DNA of 64,000 nt, taken from NCBI RefSeq assembly GCF_026015295.1, contig NZ_JAPDUW010000001.1, positions 2,403,501 through 2,467,500 of the forward strand, read 5' to 3'. Positions 18,327-26,650 of the stretch are shown here, one piece after another. How positions within the stretch are numbered: the stretch's first letter is position 1; every line of letters starts with the position of its first letter. The position numbers were made by a program, and so were the translations under genes. Source of the stretch: Segatella copri (lineage in GTDB: Bacteria; Bacteroidota; Bacteroidia; Bacteroidales; Bacteroidaceae). The notes under the pieces are model-generated. The model did no database searches and was not told the origin of the DNA. It saw only the letters and a list, made by a program, of their open reading frames with translations.

Positions 18327-19546
18327 TTCCCGTCCTCCTTATTTTTATTCTGGTCAGTTTCTTTTGTTTCTCTGCGCTGCATCAGCTTGTCCATGTCCTT
18401 GGATATCTTGTCATCGGTGATGACGGCATAGACCTGGGTGCTTCGCAGGTTGGAATGCCCCATCATCTTGGCGATGCTTTCCATTGATATGCCCGAAGTA
18501 ACCATGTTTACTCCGAATGTATGTCTTGCAACGTGTGCGGTAAGGTTCTCATTTATACCCAAAGCCACACCGAGTGAATGAAATTCAAACCACATGGAAT
18601 CACGTGAAGAAAGAGGGAAAACAGGTTTGCTATCATCCGCTGTATTGTATAGCGACATTATTTGTTCAGCTATCGGGTGCAAGGGAATGAACGCTTCGTT
18701 GTTGGTCTTTGCTCTTTTCTCACGGATGTATTTTCTACCGTCTGCCGTCATCCCGATATGGTGTGGATACAGGTTACGTAAATCGACATAAGCCAAACCT
18801 GTAAGGCTGGAGAAAACAAACATTCTTCGTGCCAACTCCAAAGCCTTATCCTCCATAGGAGTCTCCATAATGAGCAGCAAGTCATTTCTGGATATATGTC
18901 TACGCTTTGGTGAGCCTTTCTTTTCATATCCGACATCTTCCAATGGATTGAATTTCAGCAGACCTCTGTCAACAGCGATATAAACCAAGCGTTGCAGCCA
19001 ACAAAGATTATGGTTCGTATTGGATGCACTATACCCTTTGCCAATCAAGAACAACTTATAAGATTTGCCAAATTCCTCAGTCAAATCTTCAAATGCAATG
19101 TCATTCATTCCTCGTAACCCGATGAACTCTCGCAAGTTTAGCTGCGATGTCTTAGATTGGCGATAAGAAGATGTTGAGTTAATACGGATAGAGCGCAGCC
19201 TAAGGCGTTCACGCTCCTCCTCGCCAGTGGCAAGCAATGTCATCGGGATAGTATTTGCATCAACAATAACATTCTTCAGAATCTCGGCGGTAACGATGCC
19301 CTTTTCCTTTGTTGCCTGCTCGTAGGCTTCGTCAATTCTTAGTCTGAACGCTTGCAGTTGTCCGTTCACTCTTGCATTCTTGGCTTCACCTTTTTTCGTG
19401 TCCCATTCTTCGGGAGCACAGTAAAGACCTGTTGCTATGGCTGACACTTTGCCGTCAATCGTGATACGGCAAAATATAGATGTGGTTCCGTCTGCCTTTA
19501 CTCTGCCACGGTTGATATAATAAAACTGCTTGTATGTACTTCTCAT
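18323..19546 (-). CDS. tyrosine recombinase, IntDOT-like, without canonical Arg I
   Basis: 407 residues: N-terminal arm-binding domain (about 1-95), core-binding domain (about 130-210), catalytic domain. The HxxR box (HVARHTFGV, about 345) and the Tyr (RSTQVYAVI, about 378) are present, but where the first catalytic Arg is expected the sequence is LTGLAYVDL, with Ala at the Arg position. IntDOT of CTnDOT also lacks this Arg and still works, so activity is possible. Forms a tandem pair with the next gene, 31 bp apart. Confidence 0.85.
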   Translation of the reverse strand: MRSTYKQFYYINRGRVKADGTTSIFCRITIDGKVSAIATGLYCAPEEWDTKKGEAKNARVNGQLQAFRLRIDEAYEQATKEKGIVTAEILKNVIVDANTIPMTLLATGEEERERLRLRSIRINSTSSYRQSKTSQLNLREFIGLRGMNDIAFEDLTEEFGKSYKLFLIGKGYSASNTNHNLCWLQRLVYIAVDRGLLKFNPLEDVGYEKKGSPKRRHISRNDLLLIMETPMEDKALELARRMFVFSSLTGLAYVDLRNLYPHHIGMTADGRKYIREKRAKTNNEAFIPLHPIAEQIMSLYNTADDSKPVFPLSSRDSMWFEFHSLGVALGINENLTAHVARHTFGVNMVTSGISMESIAKMMGHSNLRSTQVYAVITDDKISKDMDKLMQRRETKETDQNKNKEDGK

Positions 19547-19577
19547 TGTTATGTTCCTTTCTTATTTTGTGAAAATA

Positions 19578-20807
19578 TTACAGGGCAAACTTGAAGTCTT
19601 TGTTGGCTTCGATGAACTTGTCCATATCCTCAAATAGCTTTTTCGGGGTGACACGTGCATAGATTTGCGTGGTCTGAATGTTGTTGTGACCAAGCATTTT
19701 GCTGATAGTCTCTATTGGAACACCTTCTTCGAGCGTAACGAGCGATGCGAAACTGTGCCGTCCAACATGATAGACCAAATCCATACTTATGCCAGATAGT
19801 ACTCGGAGACTTTTCATGTTACCTCTCAACACTCGAAATTCCTGTGGCGGTAAAAGAGTAGGTCTTGTCGGGTCTTTGTATTTCTTCAACATGGCAAGCG
19901 CCTCTGGCAGCAGCTTCACACGTGCAAGCATCTTGTTCTTCTTTCTATGGTATTTCAGCCAAAGGCTGCCCTCCTCATCATGAAAGAGGTTTTCTTCCGT
20001 GATGGAAACCGTATCGGCATAAGCCGTGCCTGTATAGCAAGCGAAAAGAAAAAGGTCACGGGTCAAAGCCAACGATTTTCTTCGCTCTGGTATTTCGAGG
20101 TCACGAATTTTTAGGAAGTCCTCACGTGTCAATGCCTTTGGTGGATTCTCTTTCTTTTGAGGTAGCTTGAAGTGCATGAAATGATAACGCTCGGAGTGTC
20201 CTGCCTTGAAAGCTATTCGGCAGGTCTTCTTCAAGATGGCGAGATAGTGGCGGACTGTATCAAGTGCAAGACCTCTCTCGTCCAAGCAAAAGTCCATGTA
20301 CTCACGGATAAACTGCTCGTCAAGCTCACCGAATGCCACATCGTCAGTTCCATAACGCTTCTTGACGAACAATACCAATGTCAGGCGAGTGTACTGGTAG
20401 TTTGGCAGCGTGCCTTTCTTGTAGTCGATGCCGATTCTTGACTCAATGTCCGCAATGATGGCGTCAAGCTGCTTCAACAAGGTCATCTGAGTGTCTGCAC
20501 TGCATTGAAACAGATCCTTTATCGCCTTTGCGTCAAAATCCGTCTTGCGCTCCACAAGTGACTCGTAGGCTGAGTTTATTGCCAGCAACAGCTTGTCAAT
20601 CTTGGCGTTCACTTCCACAGCCTCCTTGCTCTTGCCGTCAAGTCTGCTCTCACGTGGATTCCATAACTTTGGCGTACATGACAACTTGCAACCGAACTGC
20701 GCCATTGTTCGGTTGAGGGTGATGCGTCCCATGATGGGAGCCTTACCGTTCTTGTCCAATCCGCTCTTTTTGAGGTAGAGCAGCACCTTGAATTTTTCAA
20801 CTTTCAT
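19578..20807 (-). CDS. tyrosine recombinase, IntDOT-like, second of tandem pair
   Basis: 409 residues with the same architecture. The Arg I region reads YTGTAYADT (no Arg), while HVGRHSFAS (about 350) and NIQTTQIYAR (about 385) supply His, Arg and Tyr. It is first in the leftward operon and closest to the IME right junction (300 bp), so it is the better candidate for acting on the att site. The 20808-21106 stretch between it and the junction probably holds the arm-type sites: GGTAACTG occurs twice near 20938-20968 and GTAACTG once at the left end near 1388. Confidence 0.85.
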   Translation of the reverse strand: MKVEKFKVLLYLKKSGLDKNGKAPIMGRITLNRTMAQFGCKLSCTPKLWNPRESRLDGKSKEAVEVNAKIDKLLLAINSAYESLVERKTDFDAKAIKDLFQCSADTQMTLLKQLDAIIADIESRIGIDYKKGTLPNYQYTRLTLVLFVKKRYGTDDVAFGELDEQFIREYMDFCLDERGLALDTVRHYLAILKKTCRIAFKAGHSERYHFMHFKLPQKKENPPKALTREDFLKIRDLEIPERRKSLALTRDLFLFACYTGTAYADTVSITEENLFHDEEGSLWLKYHRKKNKMLARVKLLPEALAMLKKYKDPTRPTLLPPQEFRVLRGNMKSLRVLSGISMDLVYHVGRHSFASLVTLEEGVPIETISKMLGHNNIQTTQIYARVTPKKLFEDMDKFIEANKDFKFAL

Positions 20808-21101
20808 CTGCTTACTTTTTTAGTTTGCAAAAATAATCAATCAGTAAGCATTCTCCGTCATTGAAAGTTGTGCAGAACAGTGCAACAAACACTGGTGACA
20901 AACTATTTGTTTTTCACCTCGTTAGCAGTGTTGGTTTCGGTAACTGACCGCTAACGGTTTGGTAACTGAAATAACTCAATATCCTGCTCGGCTTTGCTTT
21001 GCAGCCAATTGGCAGAATTATAAAATCTTGCTCATTCTCAACCACTTGCAGTTCATTTCTCTCATATTCACTTTCCGTTGCTTTTGCTTAAATTGTGCAT
21101 T

Positions 21102-21114
21102 GCTTAAGGCACAC
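21102..21114. other. attR, right junction of the IME
   Basis: The insert ends ...TTA at 21104-21106, followed by AGGCACACG, the codons R-H-T of the ICE integrase. The shared bases with the left junction are AAG, with a looser match T.AAG.CACA. Confidence 0.7.
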
Positions 21115-21271
21115 GTTCGCCACGATGGAGCTGACCATGGGCGCAGACCTATATACTACAAGCAAACTTCTCGGTCATACGGAGGTGCGCACGACACAAA
21201 TTTACGCAAAAATCATCAACAAGAAAAAGGACGAGGCTGTCTCTCTGTTGGACAGTGCGTTCGAAGAATAA
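21107..21271 (+). pseudogene. ICE integrase, displaced C-terminal 54 residues
   Basis: In frame with the 5' fragment (both phase 2). It encodes RHTFATMELTMG, then LLGHTEVRTTQIYAK with the catalytic His and Tyr, then the usual charged tail ending DSAFEE. It has no start of its own. It completes the integrase begun at the left edge of the window: 441 plus 54 residues, the normal size for the family. Precise excision of the IME would restore the gene. Confidence 0.9.
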
Positions 21272-21273
21272 AA

Positions 21274-22141
21274 ATGGAACATAACAATACATCAAACAAC
21301 CAAGGACGAGACGACTCCTCGTTCTCTCTTTTTACCCCAATGCAATGAATGCACCTTCGCTAATGGTGTAGGTGGCATTTGCGGTACCAACAAACTATGG
21401 CTGTTCTTCAAGGAAGCCCACGAGTGCTATCAGACGGAAGTTATAGGATGCGGTAAACTGTATCACCGCTACAAAAAGGACTTTCTCAACAGCCATTCCT
21501 ATACAGACTGCCAGTATGCGGCAGGCAAGAACGAGCACAAGAAGAACTTCTACATCATGGAGGAGTTTCTTGAAGAACGTGAGGACTTGGTAGTCATATT
21601 CTTTACCAAAGTGGATTTCGAGTATCATGACTACAAGGCTCTTCATCACAAGTTCAACACCACGGAGCCACCTCCAAACGGTCAGTATCTCCATGGTAAA
21701 CCACCGTCAATATTACAAACAGCACAAGACACCAAACCGAAACAGGACTTTCAATGTTACTTTGATTCTACTCAGTTGAACCTCATTGCGCGCCATGCCA
21801 ATGAGGTTCATTTGTTCTCGGCCGATGTGTCGGAAGAGGATATGCGAAAACTCTTCTCGTGTCAAGTCAGCAAGCAGCTAAAGGCGAGAAGTAACAGACG
21901 TGTGGCATTCTTCTTTGACATGCTCTGCAGCAAGAACTTGATCTGCAAGCAATGGCAATCGGTCATTGCCAAGCATAAACTCATCATGTCTTCATCAACA
22001 GACAAGCCACTTACGACAACCAAGCTGTCTTCAGCAACAAGTGATGCCAAAGGTACCAACGCCAGTATCTATGAGGCTATCCGCAAGAAAGTGCAAGAAA
22101 TAGCAGATTGCGGTAAAAATGACAGCAAGGACACCATCTGA
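21274..22141 (+). pseudogene. unrecognised ICE gene with a frameshift near its start
   Basis: An ATG three bases after the integrase stop opens a reading frame of 24 codons (MEHNNTSNN... ending FTPMQ, stop at 21346). The continuing frame, phase 2, is open from 21272 to 22141 and carries Cys-rich sequence (CNECTFANGVGGICGTNK) directly after the break. Adding one 5-bp ATGCA unit at 21340-21345 would fuse them in frame, so loss of a tandem repeat unit is likely. If real, only the part from ATG 21557 (194 residues) may still be made. I do not recognise the family; it is not a shadow of another gene. Confidence 0.55.
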
Positions 22142-22228
22142 CAGATGAAAACCTTGACAGTTAGCTTGATAGTCGGTTGACAGTCAAGCGCACTTCCATC
22201 CGATTGGCTATAAATGCCCTTACCTTTG

Positions 22229-22262
22229 CCCTCCGTAATCAGAAACCTGGTTATGGAGGGCG
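22229..22262 (+). promoter_or_regulatory. inverted repeat upstream of the HTH/ATPase operon
   Basis: CCCTCCGTAATCAG pairs imperfectly with CTGGTTATGGAGGG, directly after a TACCTTTG box (22221-22228) without a good upstream -33 element. It could be an operator, a leader hairpin or a terminator of the preceding gene. The short CTTGACAGT-like repeats at 22151-22185 are also in this gap. Confidence 0.4.
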
Positions 22263-22298
22263 ACCTCGTTATGTGTAACGATAAATAGAATAACGACA

Positions 22299-22763
22299 AT
22301 GATTGGACAGACAACAAATCAGACAGACAATCTGCCAAAGGATGGTGCTATCCTACCGCCAACGATAGAAGCGGAGGAACATGAGTTGACAGAGCAGGAA
22401 CTGGCAGAGATGACACCAATGAGACTTGCCGAGCGCATTCAACAGATGGAAGAAGCATTCAAGCTGCTTGGACCAGTGGAGGATGTGTTGAACCGCATCA
22501 AGTGCCTGGAGAAATGGCTCTTTGCAGGAAAAGACGTGCTCACCCTTGACGAGGCAAGCGTGTTCCTTGACGCTTCAAAGAGTCAGCTTTACAAACTGAC
22601 ACGCACTTTTGCCATTCCCCATTACAAGCCAAACGGCAAGACCATCTATTTCAGCAAGGAAGAACTGGTGGAATGGATCAAGAAGCACCCTGTGAAAACA
22701 AAAGAGGTGTATGAGCAGGATGCCATACGCTATGTGATGAACAAACCCTTGAAGAGCAGATGA
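22299..22763 (+). CDS. helix-turn-helix protein (excisionase family)
   Basis: 154 residues. The N-terminus is acidic and helical; the C-terminal 70 residues form an HTH_17 domain (LTLDEASVFLDASKSQLYKL, then IPHYKPNGKTIYFSKEELVE). Proteins of this type precede a RepA-like ATPase in Bacteroidales ICEs and plasmids. The stop overlaps the next start (ATGA), so the two are coupled. Confidence 0.7.
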   Translation: MIGQTTNQTDNLPKDGAILPPTIEAEEHELTEQELAEMTPMRLAERIQQMEEAFKLLGPVEDVLNRIKCLEKWLFAGKDVLTLDEASVFLDASKSQLYKLTRTFAIPHYKPNGKTIYFSKEELVEWIKKHPVKTKEVYEQDAIRYVMNKPLKSR

Positions 22764-23878
22764 CGATGGAAGAAATGAACGACATGAGCCTCTTTGAAGG
22801 CGCAGCGGACAATGCTGATTTGTTGGAAAAGTTGCTGAAGGCATCGCTTATCCATGCGGACGAGACCTACCAGACACCGCCACAGATAATATGGGTGGAC
22901 AACTCGACCATAGCCACGCTTGGCAACTTCAGTGCCTCCACAGGCAAGGCGAAGAGCCGAAAGACGTTCAACGTGTCCGCTTTGGTTGCTGCCTCGCTTG
23001 CTAACGGAAAGGTGCTGCAATATACGGCAAAACTACCCGATGACAAGCGTAAGATACTCTACGTTGATACGGAGCAGAGCCGTTTCCACTGTCACAGCGT
23101 GATGCAGCGCATCCTCCGGCTTGCAGGATTGCCCGACAACATGAACAGTGAGAACCTTGTGTTCTTCGGACTGCGAGAGTACAGTCCCAACCTCAGACTG
23201 CGACTGATAGAATATGCCTTGCAGACGCAAAAGGGCTTTGGCTTGGTCATCATTGACGGCATAAGGGACTTGATGCTCGACATCAACAATCCGAGTGAGT
23301 CCGTCCATATCATCAACAAACTGATGCAGTGGTCAAGCCGCTATGACCTGCACATACATTGTGTCCTACACTTGAACAAGGGTGATGACAATGTAAGAGG
23401 TCACATAGGAACGGAACTCAGCAACAAGGCAGAGACGGTACTGGTGATAAGCAAGAGCAATTCGATGGCGAATGTGAGTGAAGTGAAACCGCTCAACATC
23501 CGAGACAAGGACTTTGCGCCCTTTGCGTTCCAAATAAACAAGGAGGGACTTCCAGAGATTGCCAAGGACTATGTGGTTGACTCCACCACAGCCAGACAGC
23601 CGAAGATGACAATAGCCGACATTACCGATGAGCAGCATGACAAGGCACTTGGAATGGCTTTTGGCAAGAAAGTGGTGTCAGGTTATGAGAATGTGATAAA
23701 CGCATTGACGAAAGGATATACAACTATTGGTTTTGCCAGAGGTAGAACAGTGATGTCAAAGTTGCTGACCTTCCTATTGAAGAGCAAACTGGTGGTGAAG
23801 TGTGGCAACAACGAGTATTGCAGAATGAAGGATTATCCTTCGCTTCCGCTGCTTGAAGGGCAGGAGGTGAAGAAGTGA
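22760..23878 (+). CDS. RepA-like AAA ATPase
   Basis: 372 residues. A P-loop variant at STGKAKSRKTFNVSAL (about residue 58-75) and a Walker B at GLVIIDGIRDLM (about 163) identify a RecA-like fold of the AAA_25/RepA helicase type; the following segment has the sensor-like HCVLHLNKG. The C-terminal 80 residues may be a winged helix. Such proteins support element replication or stabilisation together with the primase-like gene downstream. The P-loop departs from GxxxxGK[ST] (lysine and Thr separated differently), as in other members of this group. Confidence 0.7.
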   Translation: MTMEEMNDMSLFEGAADNADLLEKLLKASLIHADETYQTPPQIIWVDNSTIATLGNFSASTGKAKSRKTFNVSALVAASLANGKVLQYTAKLPDDKRKILYVDTEQSRFHCHSVMQRILRLAGLPDNMNSENLVFFGLREYSPNLRLRLIEYALQTQKGFGLVIIDGIRDLMLDINNPSESVHIINKLMQWSSRYDLHIHCVLHLNKGDDNVRGHIGTELSNKAETVLVISKSNSMANVSEVKPLNIRDKDFAPFAFQINKEGLPEIAKDYVVDSTTARQPKMTIADITDEQHDKALGMAFGKKVVSGYENVINALTKGYTTIGFARGRTVMSKLLTFLLKSKLVVKCGNNEYCRMKDYPSLPLLEGQEVKK

Positions 23879-23893
23879 GGATGAAACGAAAAT

Positions 23894-24040
23894 CACTTCA
23901 AAAACCACTTCATTCACCTCGGTGTATATATAATAGTAGAACGGACGGATTTTGTGAAGTGGCATCATATTTAACTACATGGACATACGACAAAATGACT
24001 TCACAAAACCGTTCATTCACTCTGGTGTATATATAATAAG
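23894..24040. repeat. two 43-bp direct repeats upstream of the primase gene
   Basis: Copy A at 23894-23936 and copy B at 23997-24040 share about 86% identity, ending in the identical GGTGTATATATAATA. They contain ACTTCA and TTCATTCAC elements. The 192-bp gap holds no gene. Possible roles are a replication origin (iterons beside a primase), a regulator binding site or tandem promoters. Confidence 0.7.
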
Positions 24041-24070
24041 CGCACGAATGAACAAAAAAATGAATGAAAG

Positions 24071-24979
24071 ATGAACATACAACAAGCAAAGGAAATCAAA
24101 CTTACGGACTATCTGAGCGCATTGGGACATCAGCCCAAACGATGCAGCAAGTCCACATCTTATTATCTGTCGCCATTGCATGCGGAGACAAAGCCATCGT
24201 TCAAGGTGAACTTCAGCCGAAACCAATGGTATGACTTTGCTATTGGCAAGGGTGGCAACATCATTGCTCTTGCCCAACTTCTCTACAATACGGATGATGT
24301 GGGTGCTGCATTGCAGCATATAGCAGCGGACATGAACAACCCAAAGTCCACAAAGGCAAAATCTCCCATACCGACACAAGTAGAGACAGACAAGATGGAC
24401 AAGGTACATATCCAAGATTTGTCCTACCCTGTGCTTATGTCGTATCTGCGTTCACGCCATGTGGATGCGGACATAGGTAAACGCTATTGCAAGGAGATCT
24501 GGTACACGTTTAAAGGCAAGCGGTATTTTGGTATAGCCTTTCCAAATAACAGGGATGGTTATGAGCTGCGTAACCCATATTATAAAGGTTGTTTGGGCGA
24601 GAAAGACATATCCTTGATACATTCACAGCAAGTTGGAGTGCAGGACAGATGCTGCATCTTCGAGGGGTTTATGGACTTTCTTTCGTACAAGACTTTGGAA
24701 AAGCGAGGCGACAATGTGATTTGCATACAAGAACCATGTGATTATATTGTACTGAACTCCATCAGTAGCCTTGGGAAATGCATGGAACGATTGGCGTGTT
24801 ACACTGTTATCCATTGTTATCTTGATAATGACCAAGCAGGAACGGTGGCTGCCCATACAATCATGGGCCGTTATCAAAACAGGGCAATCAACGAATCCAT
24901 AAGATATGCAGAATACAAGGATGTCAATGATTATCTTATCGGCAGAAAATCCATTATTCCGCATAAAGAGGATGTATAA
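24071..24979 (+). CDS. CHC2/TOPRIM primase-like protein
   Basis: 302 residues. The N-terminal part follows the DnaG zinc-domain pattern (YYLSPLHAETKPSFKVN, then WYDFAIGKGGNIIALAQLL) but lacks the usual Cys ligands. The C-terminal part is a TOPRIM domain with CCIFEGFMDFLSYK (about 196) and CYLDNDQAG (about 247), which bind the catalytic metal. It could prime the complementary strand after transfer or support ICE replication. Compact relative to DnaG: no helicase-binding domain. Confidence 0.8.
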   Translation: MNIQQAKEIKLTDYLSALGHQPKRCSKSTSYYLSPLHAETKPSFKVNFSRNQWYDFAIGKGGNIIALAQLLYNTDDVGAALQHIAADMNNPKSTKAKSPIPTQVETDKMDKVHIQDLSYPVLMSYLRSRHVDADIGKRYCKEIWYTFKGKRYFGIAFPNNRDGYELRNPYYKGCLGEKDISLIHSQQVGVQDRCCIFEGFMDFLSYKTLEKRGDNVICIQEPCDYIVLNSISSLGKCMERLACYTVIHCYLDNDQAGTVAAHTIMGRYQNRAINESIRYAEYKDVNDYLIGRKSIIPHKEDV

Positions 24980-24987
24980 AACGATAA

Positions 24988-25023
24988 TTTTCTACGGAGA
25001 AAGTCAATATTCTCCGTAGAAAA
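24988..25023. promoter_or_regulatory. perfect 14-bp inverted repeat between primase and AbiE genes
   Basis: TTTTCTACGGAGAA at 24988-25001 and TTCTCCGTAGAAAA at 25010-25023, with an 8-nt loop. It may terminate the primase transcript. It may instead be an operator: AbiEi-type antitoxins are known to bind inverted repeats upstream of their own operon. Related half sites (GCGTAGATTTCCGTAC) follow at about 25044-25059, supporting the operator reading. Confidence 0.6.
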
Positions 25024-25088
25024 CTATATTTTGCGTGATTTTTGCGTAGATTTCCGTACAAACATACTACACTTTTGAAAATATGTAG

Positions 25089-25096
25089 TAACTTTG
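25089..25096 (+). promoter_or_regulatory. -7 box of the AbiE operon
   Basis: TAACTTTG, a perfect TAnnTTTG box, lies 14 bp before the first start codon. It overlaps the right arm of an inverted repeat ACTACA ... TGTAGT (about 25066-25090). No clear TTTG lies at the usual distance upstream. The arrangement suggests repression by the antitoxin. Confidence 0.55.
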
Positions 25097-25109
25097 TACA
25101 GAATTAAAG

Positions 25110-25694
25110 ATGCAAATCATGGAAAAGCGTATGACAAATCAAAAATCTGAAGGCTACATCTCTGCAAAAGATATGGCAGGAAGAGCTGCATACTATAAAG
25201 TATTGCAAGCCGCCAAGAATGGCGAACTCACCAGAATAAAAAGAGGTGTGTATGCAACCGATGACCATTTGGCAAGTCAAATGCTTGATGTGGAAAAGGT
25301 TGTTCCTGGTGGTGTGTTGTGTCTGTATTCCGCTTGGTCACATTATCAGTTGACTACACAGGTACCACAAGAATATTGTCTTGCAATAAAAAGAGGCCGA
25401 AAAATCACCCTTCCAGATTATCCCCCAATTACACTATGCCATTGGAGTGATACCGCCTTTAACCTTGGAATTACGAATACAGAGATTGAGGGTTTCAAGG
25501 TGAGGATATATGACGTGGAGAAATGTGTCTGTGATGCAGTAAAGTATAGAAACAAAATCGGCATAGATGTCTGTACGGAGATTATAAAGGAATATCTGAA
25601 ACGCAGAGATCGTAATGTCAGCAAACTGATGAAATATGCCTCACAATTGAGAGTTGCCAAAACATTGGGAACATATCTACAAATGGAACTATAA
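25110..25694 (+). CDS. AbiEi-type antitoxin
   Basis: 194 residues from ATG 25110; ATGs at 25119 and 25131 are alternatives. An N-terminal winged-helix part (ISAKDMAGRAAYYKVLQAAKNGELTRI split over helix and wing, with KRGVYA) fits the AbiEi antitoxin domain that autoregulates the operon. A C-terminal domain contains VRIYDVEKCVCDAVKYRNKIG, the typical AbiEi_4 signature. It is followed by the nucleotidyltransferase toxin, the usual order. Inverted repeats upstream are likely operators. Confidence 0.8.
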   Translation: MQIMEKRMTNQKSEGYISAKDMAGRAAYYKVLQAAKNGELTRIKRGVYATDDHLASQMLDVEKVVPGGVLCLYSAWSHYQLTTQVPQEYCLAIKRGRKITLPDYPPITLCHWSDTAFNLGITNTEIEGFKVRIYDVEKCVCDAVKYRNKIGIDVCTEIIKEYLKRRDRNVSKLMKYASQLRVAKTLGTYLQMEL

Positions 25695-25704
25695 AATAAT
25701 AAAT

Positions 25705-26559
25705 ATGACAACGAAGAATTATGCTCGCTCGGTAAGAGCGAAACTGCTTAATATATCGAAAGAAGAGAATGTCTTCTACCAATCGATATTGACACGATAC
25801 TTTCAGGAGCGTCTGTTGTACCGTCTGTCGGTAAGTCCATACAAAGAACGCTTTATATTGAAAGGTGGTGCATTACTGTATGCCCATGAGCATTTGAAAG
25901 CAAGACCAACATTGGACATAGATTTCCTTGGTCAACAGATTAGCCGTGAGTTGGACAATATCAAGGAGACATTCAGAAATTTATGCGACATAGAATGTCT
26001 GGAAGACGGTGTTGTCTTTGAAAAGGACAGCATTAGCGTAGAAGAAATCACTCTCAAAAAAGAATATAATGGTGTGCGAGTGCATGTCAAGGTAGGACTT
26101 GACACGGCAAGCCAAGTTATTTCCATGGATGTAGGCTTTGGCGACATCATAACTCCTGCACCCGTTGACCTTTCTTATCCGGTGTTGCTGGACACATTAC
26201 CAGAAGTTGACATCTTGGCTTACTCTTTAGAAACCGTGGTGGCAGAAAAGTATCAGGCAATGATAGACCATGCGACAGAGAACAGCCGCATGAAAGACTT
26301 CTTTGATGTGTACAGAATACTAAAAGCAGGAAATATTGACTTGAACACATTGCAAGAAGCCATCACAACCACGTTTGAGAATAGAGGCACCGCCATCTCT
26401 ACGGAATATAGCCTTTTCGAGGATTCTTTTGCGACAGATGCCAAACGAAATATTATGTGGAATAGTTATTTGAAGAAAATCAAATTCAAGGAGCCACTAA
26501 CCTTCCAAGAAGTTTGGACATATATCACACAGGAACTGAAACAATACATGGAAAAATAA
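25705..26559 (+). CDS. AbiEii/AbiGii-type nucleotidyltransferase toxin
   Basis: 284 residues from ATG 25705 (MTTKNYARSV), preferred to an overlapping upstream ATG at 25654 because it fits family length and follows the antitoxin stop by 10 bp. The nucleotidyltransferase core is visible as LKGGALLYAHEHLKARPT followed by LDIDF (about 52-74), the GG...R.T.DIDF pattern of AbiEii. EKYQAMIDHA and RMKDFFDVYRI are the conserved C-terminal helices. Known members block growth, some by modifying tRNA, and give phage resistance or stabilise the element. The full core suggests it is active. Confidence 0.85.
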   Translation: MTTKNYARSVRAKLLNISKEENVFYQSILTRYFQERLLYRLSVSPYKERFILKGGALLYAHEHLKARPTLDIDFLGQQISRELDNIKETFRNLCDIECLEDGVVFEKDSISVEEITLKKEYNGVRVHVKVGLDTASQVISMDVGFGDIITPAPVDLSYPVLLDTLPEVDILAYSLETVVAEKYQAMIDHATENSRMKDFFDVYRILKAGNIDLNTLQEAITTTFENRGTAISTEYSLFEDSFATDAKRNIMWNSYLKKIKFKEPLTFQEVWTYITQELKQYMEK

Positions 26560-26582
26560 AGGTATTACGATATACCTTATCA

Positions 26583-26609
26583 AGCTCTCCCATTCGGAGG
26601 GCTTTTTTT
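26583..26609 (+). terminator. intrinsic terminator of the AbiE operon
   Basis: AGCTCTCC (26583-26590) pairs with GGAGGGCT (26596-26603) through a 5-nt loop, followed by a run of T to 26609. A smaller dyad AGGTAT/ATACCT precedes it at 26560-26577. Confidence 0.85.
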
Positions 26610-26650
26610 ATGCCCTTTTCCCAAACATGCGAAAACTAACAGAAAAAGCT

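Larger units (their letters stand above)
1331..21106. mobile_element. mobilizable element (IME, ~19.8 kb) inserted in the ICE integrase gene
   Basis: Bounds come from the split integrase: codon 441 ends at 1330 and codon 442 (Arg) begins at 21107, same frame, nothing lost. The insert carries its own mobilization genes (13.8-16.6 kb), two HTH excisionase-like genes and two tyrosine recombinases (18.3-20.8 kb), the last lying 300 bp from the right junction as usual for self-integrating elements. It has no transfer apparatus, so it would need a helper such as the surrounding ICE. Cargo is outer-membrane and heme-uptake genes. Uncertainty is a few bases at each edge, because both junctions share AAG. 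Confidence 0.88.

Noticed and set aside
25654..25704. ATG at 25654 as start of the AbiEii-type toxin, overlapping the antitoxin gene
   Set aside because: The ATG at 25705 follows the antitoxin stop and gives the family-like N-terminus; the extension is antitoxin sequence in another frame.
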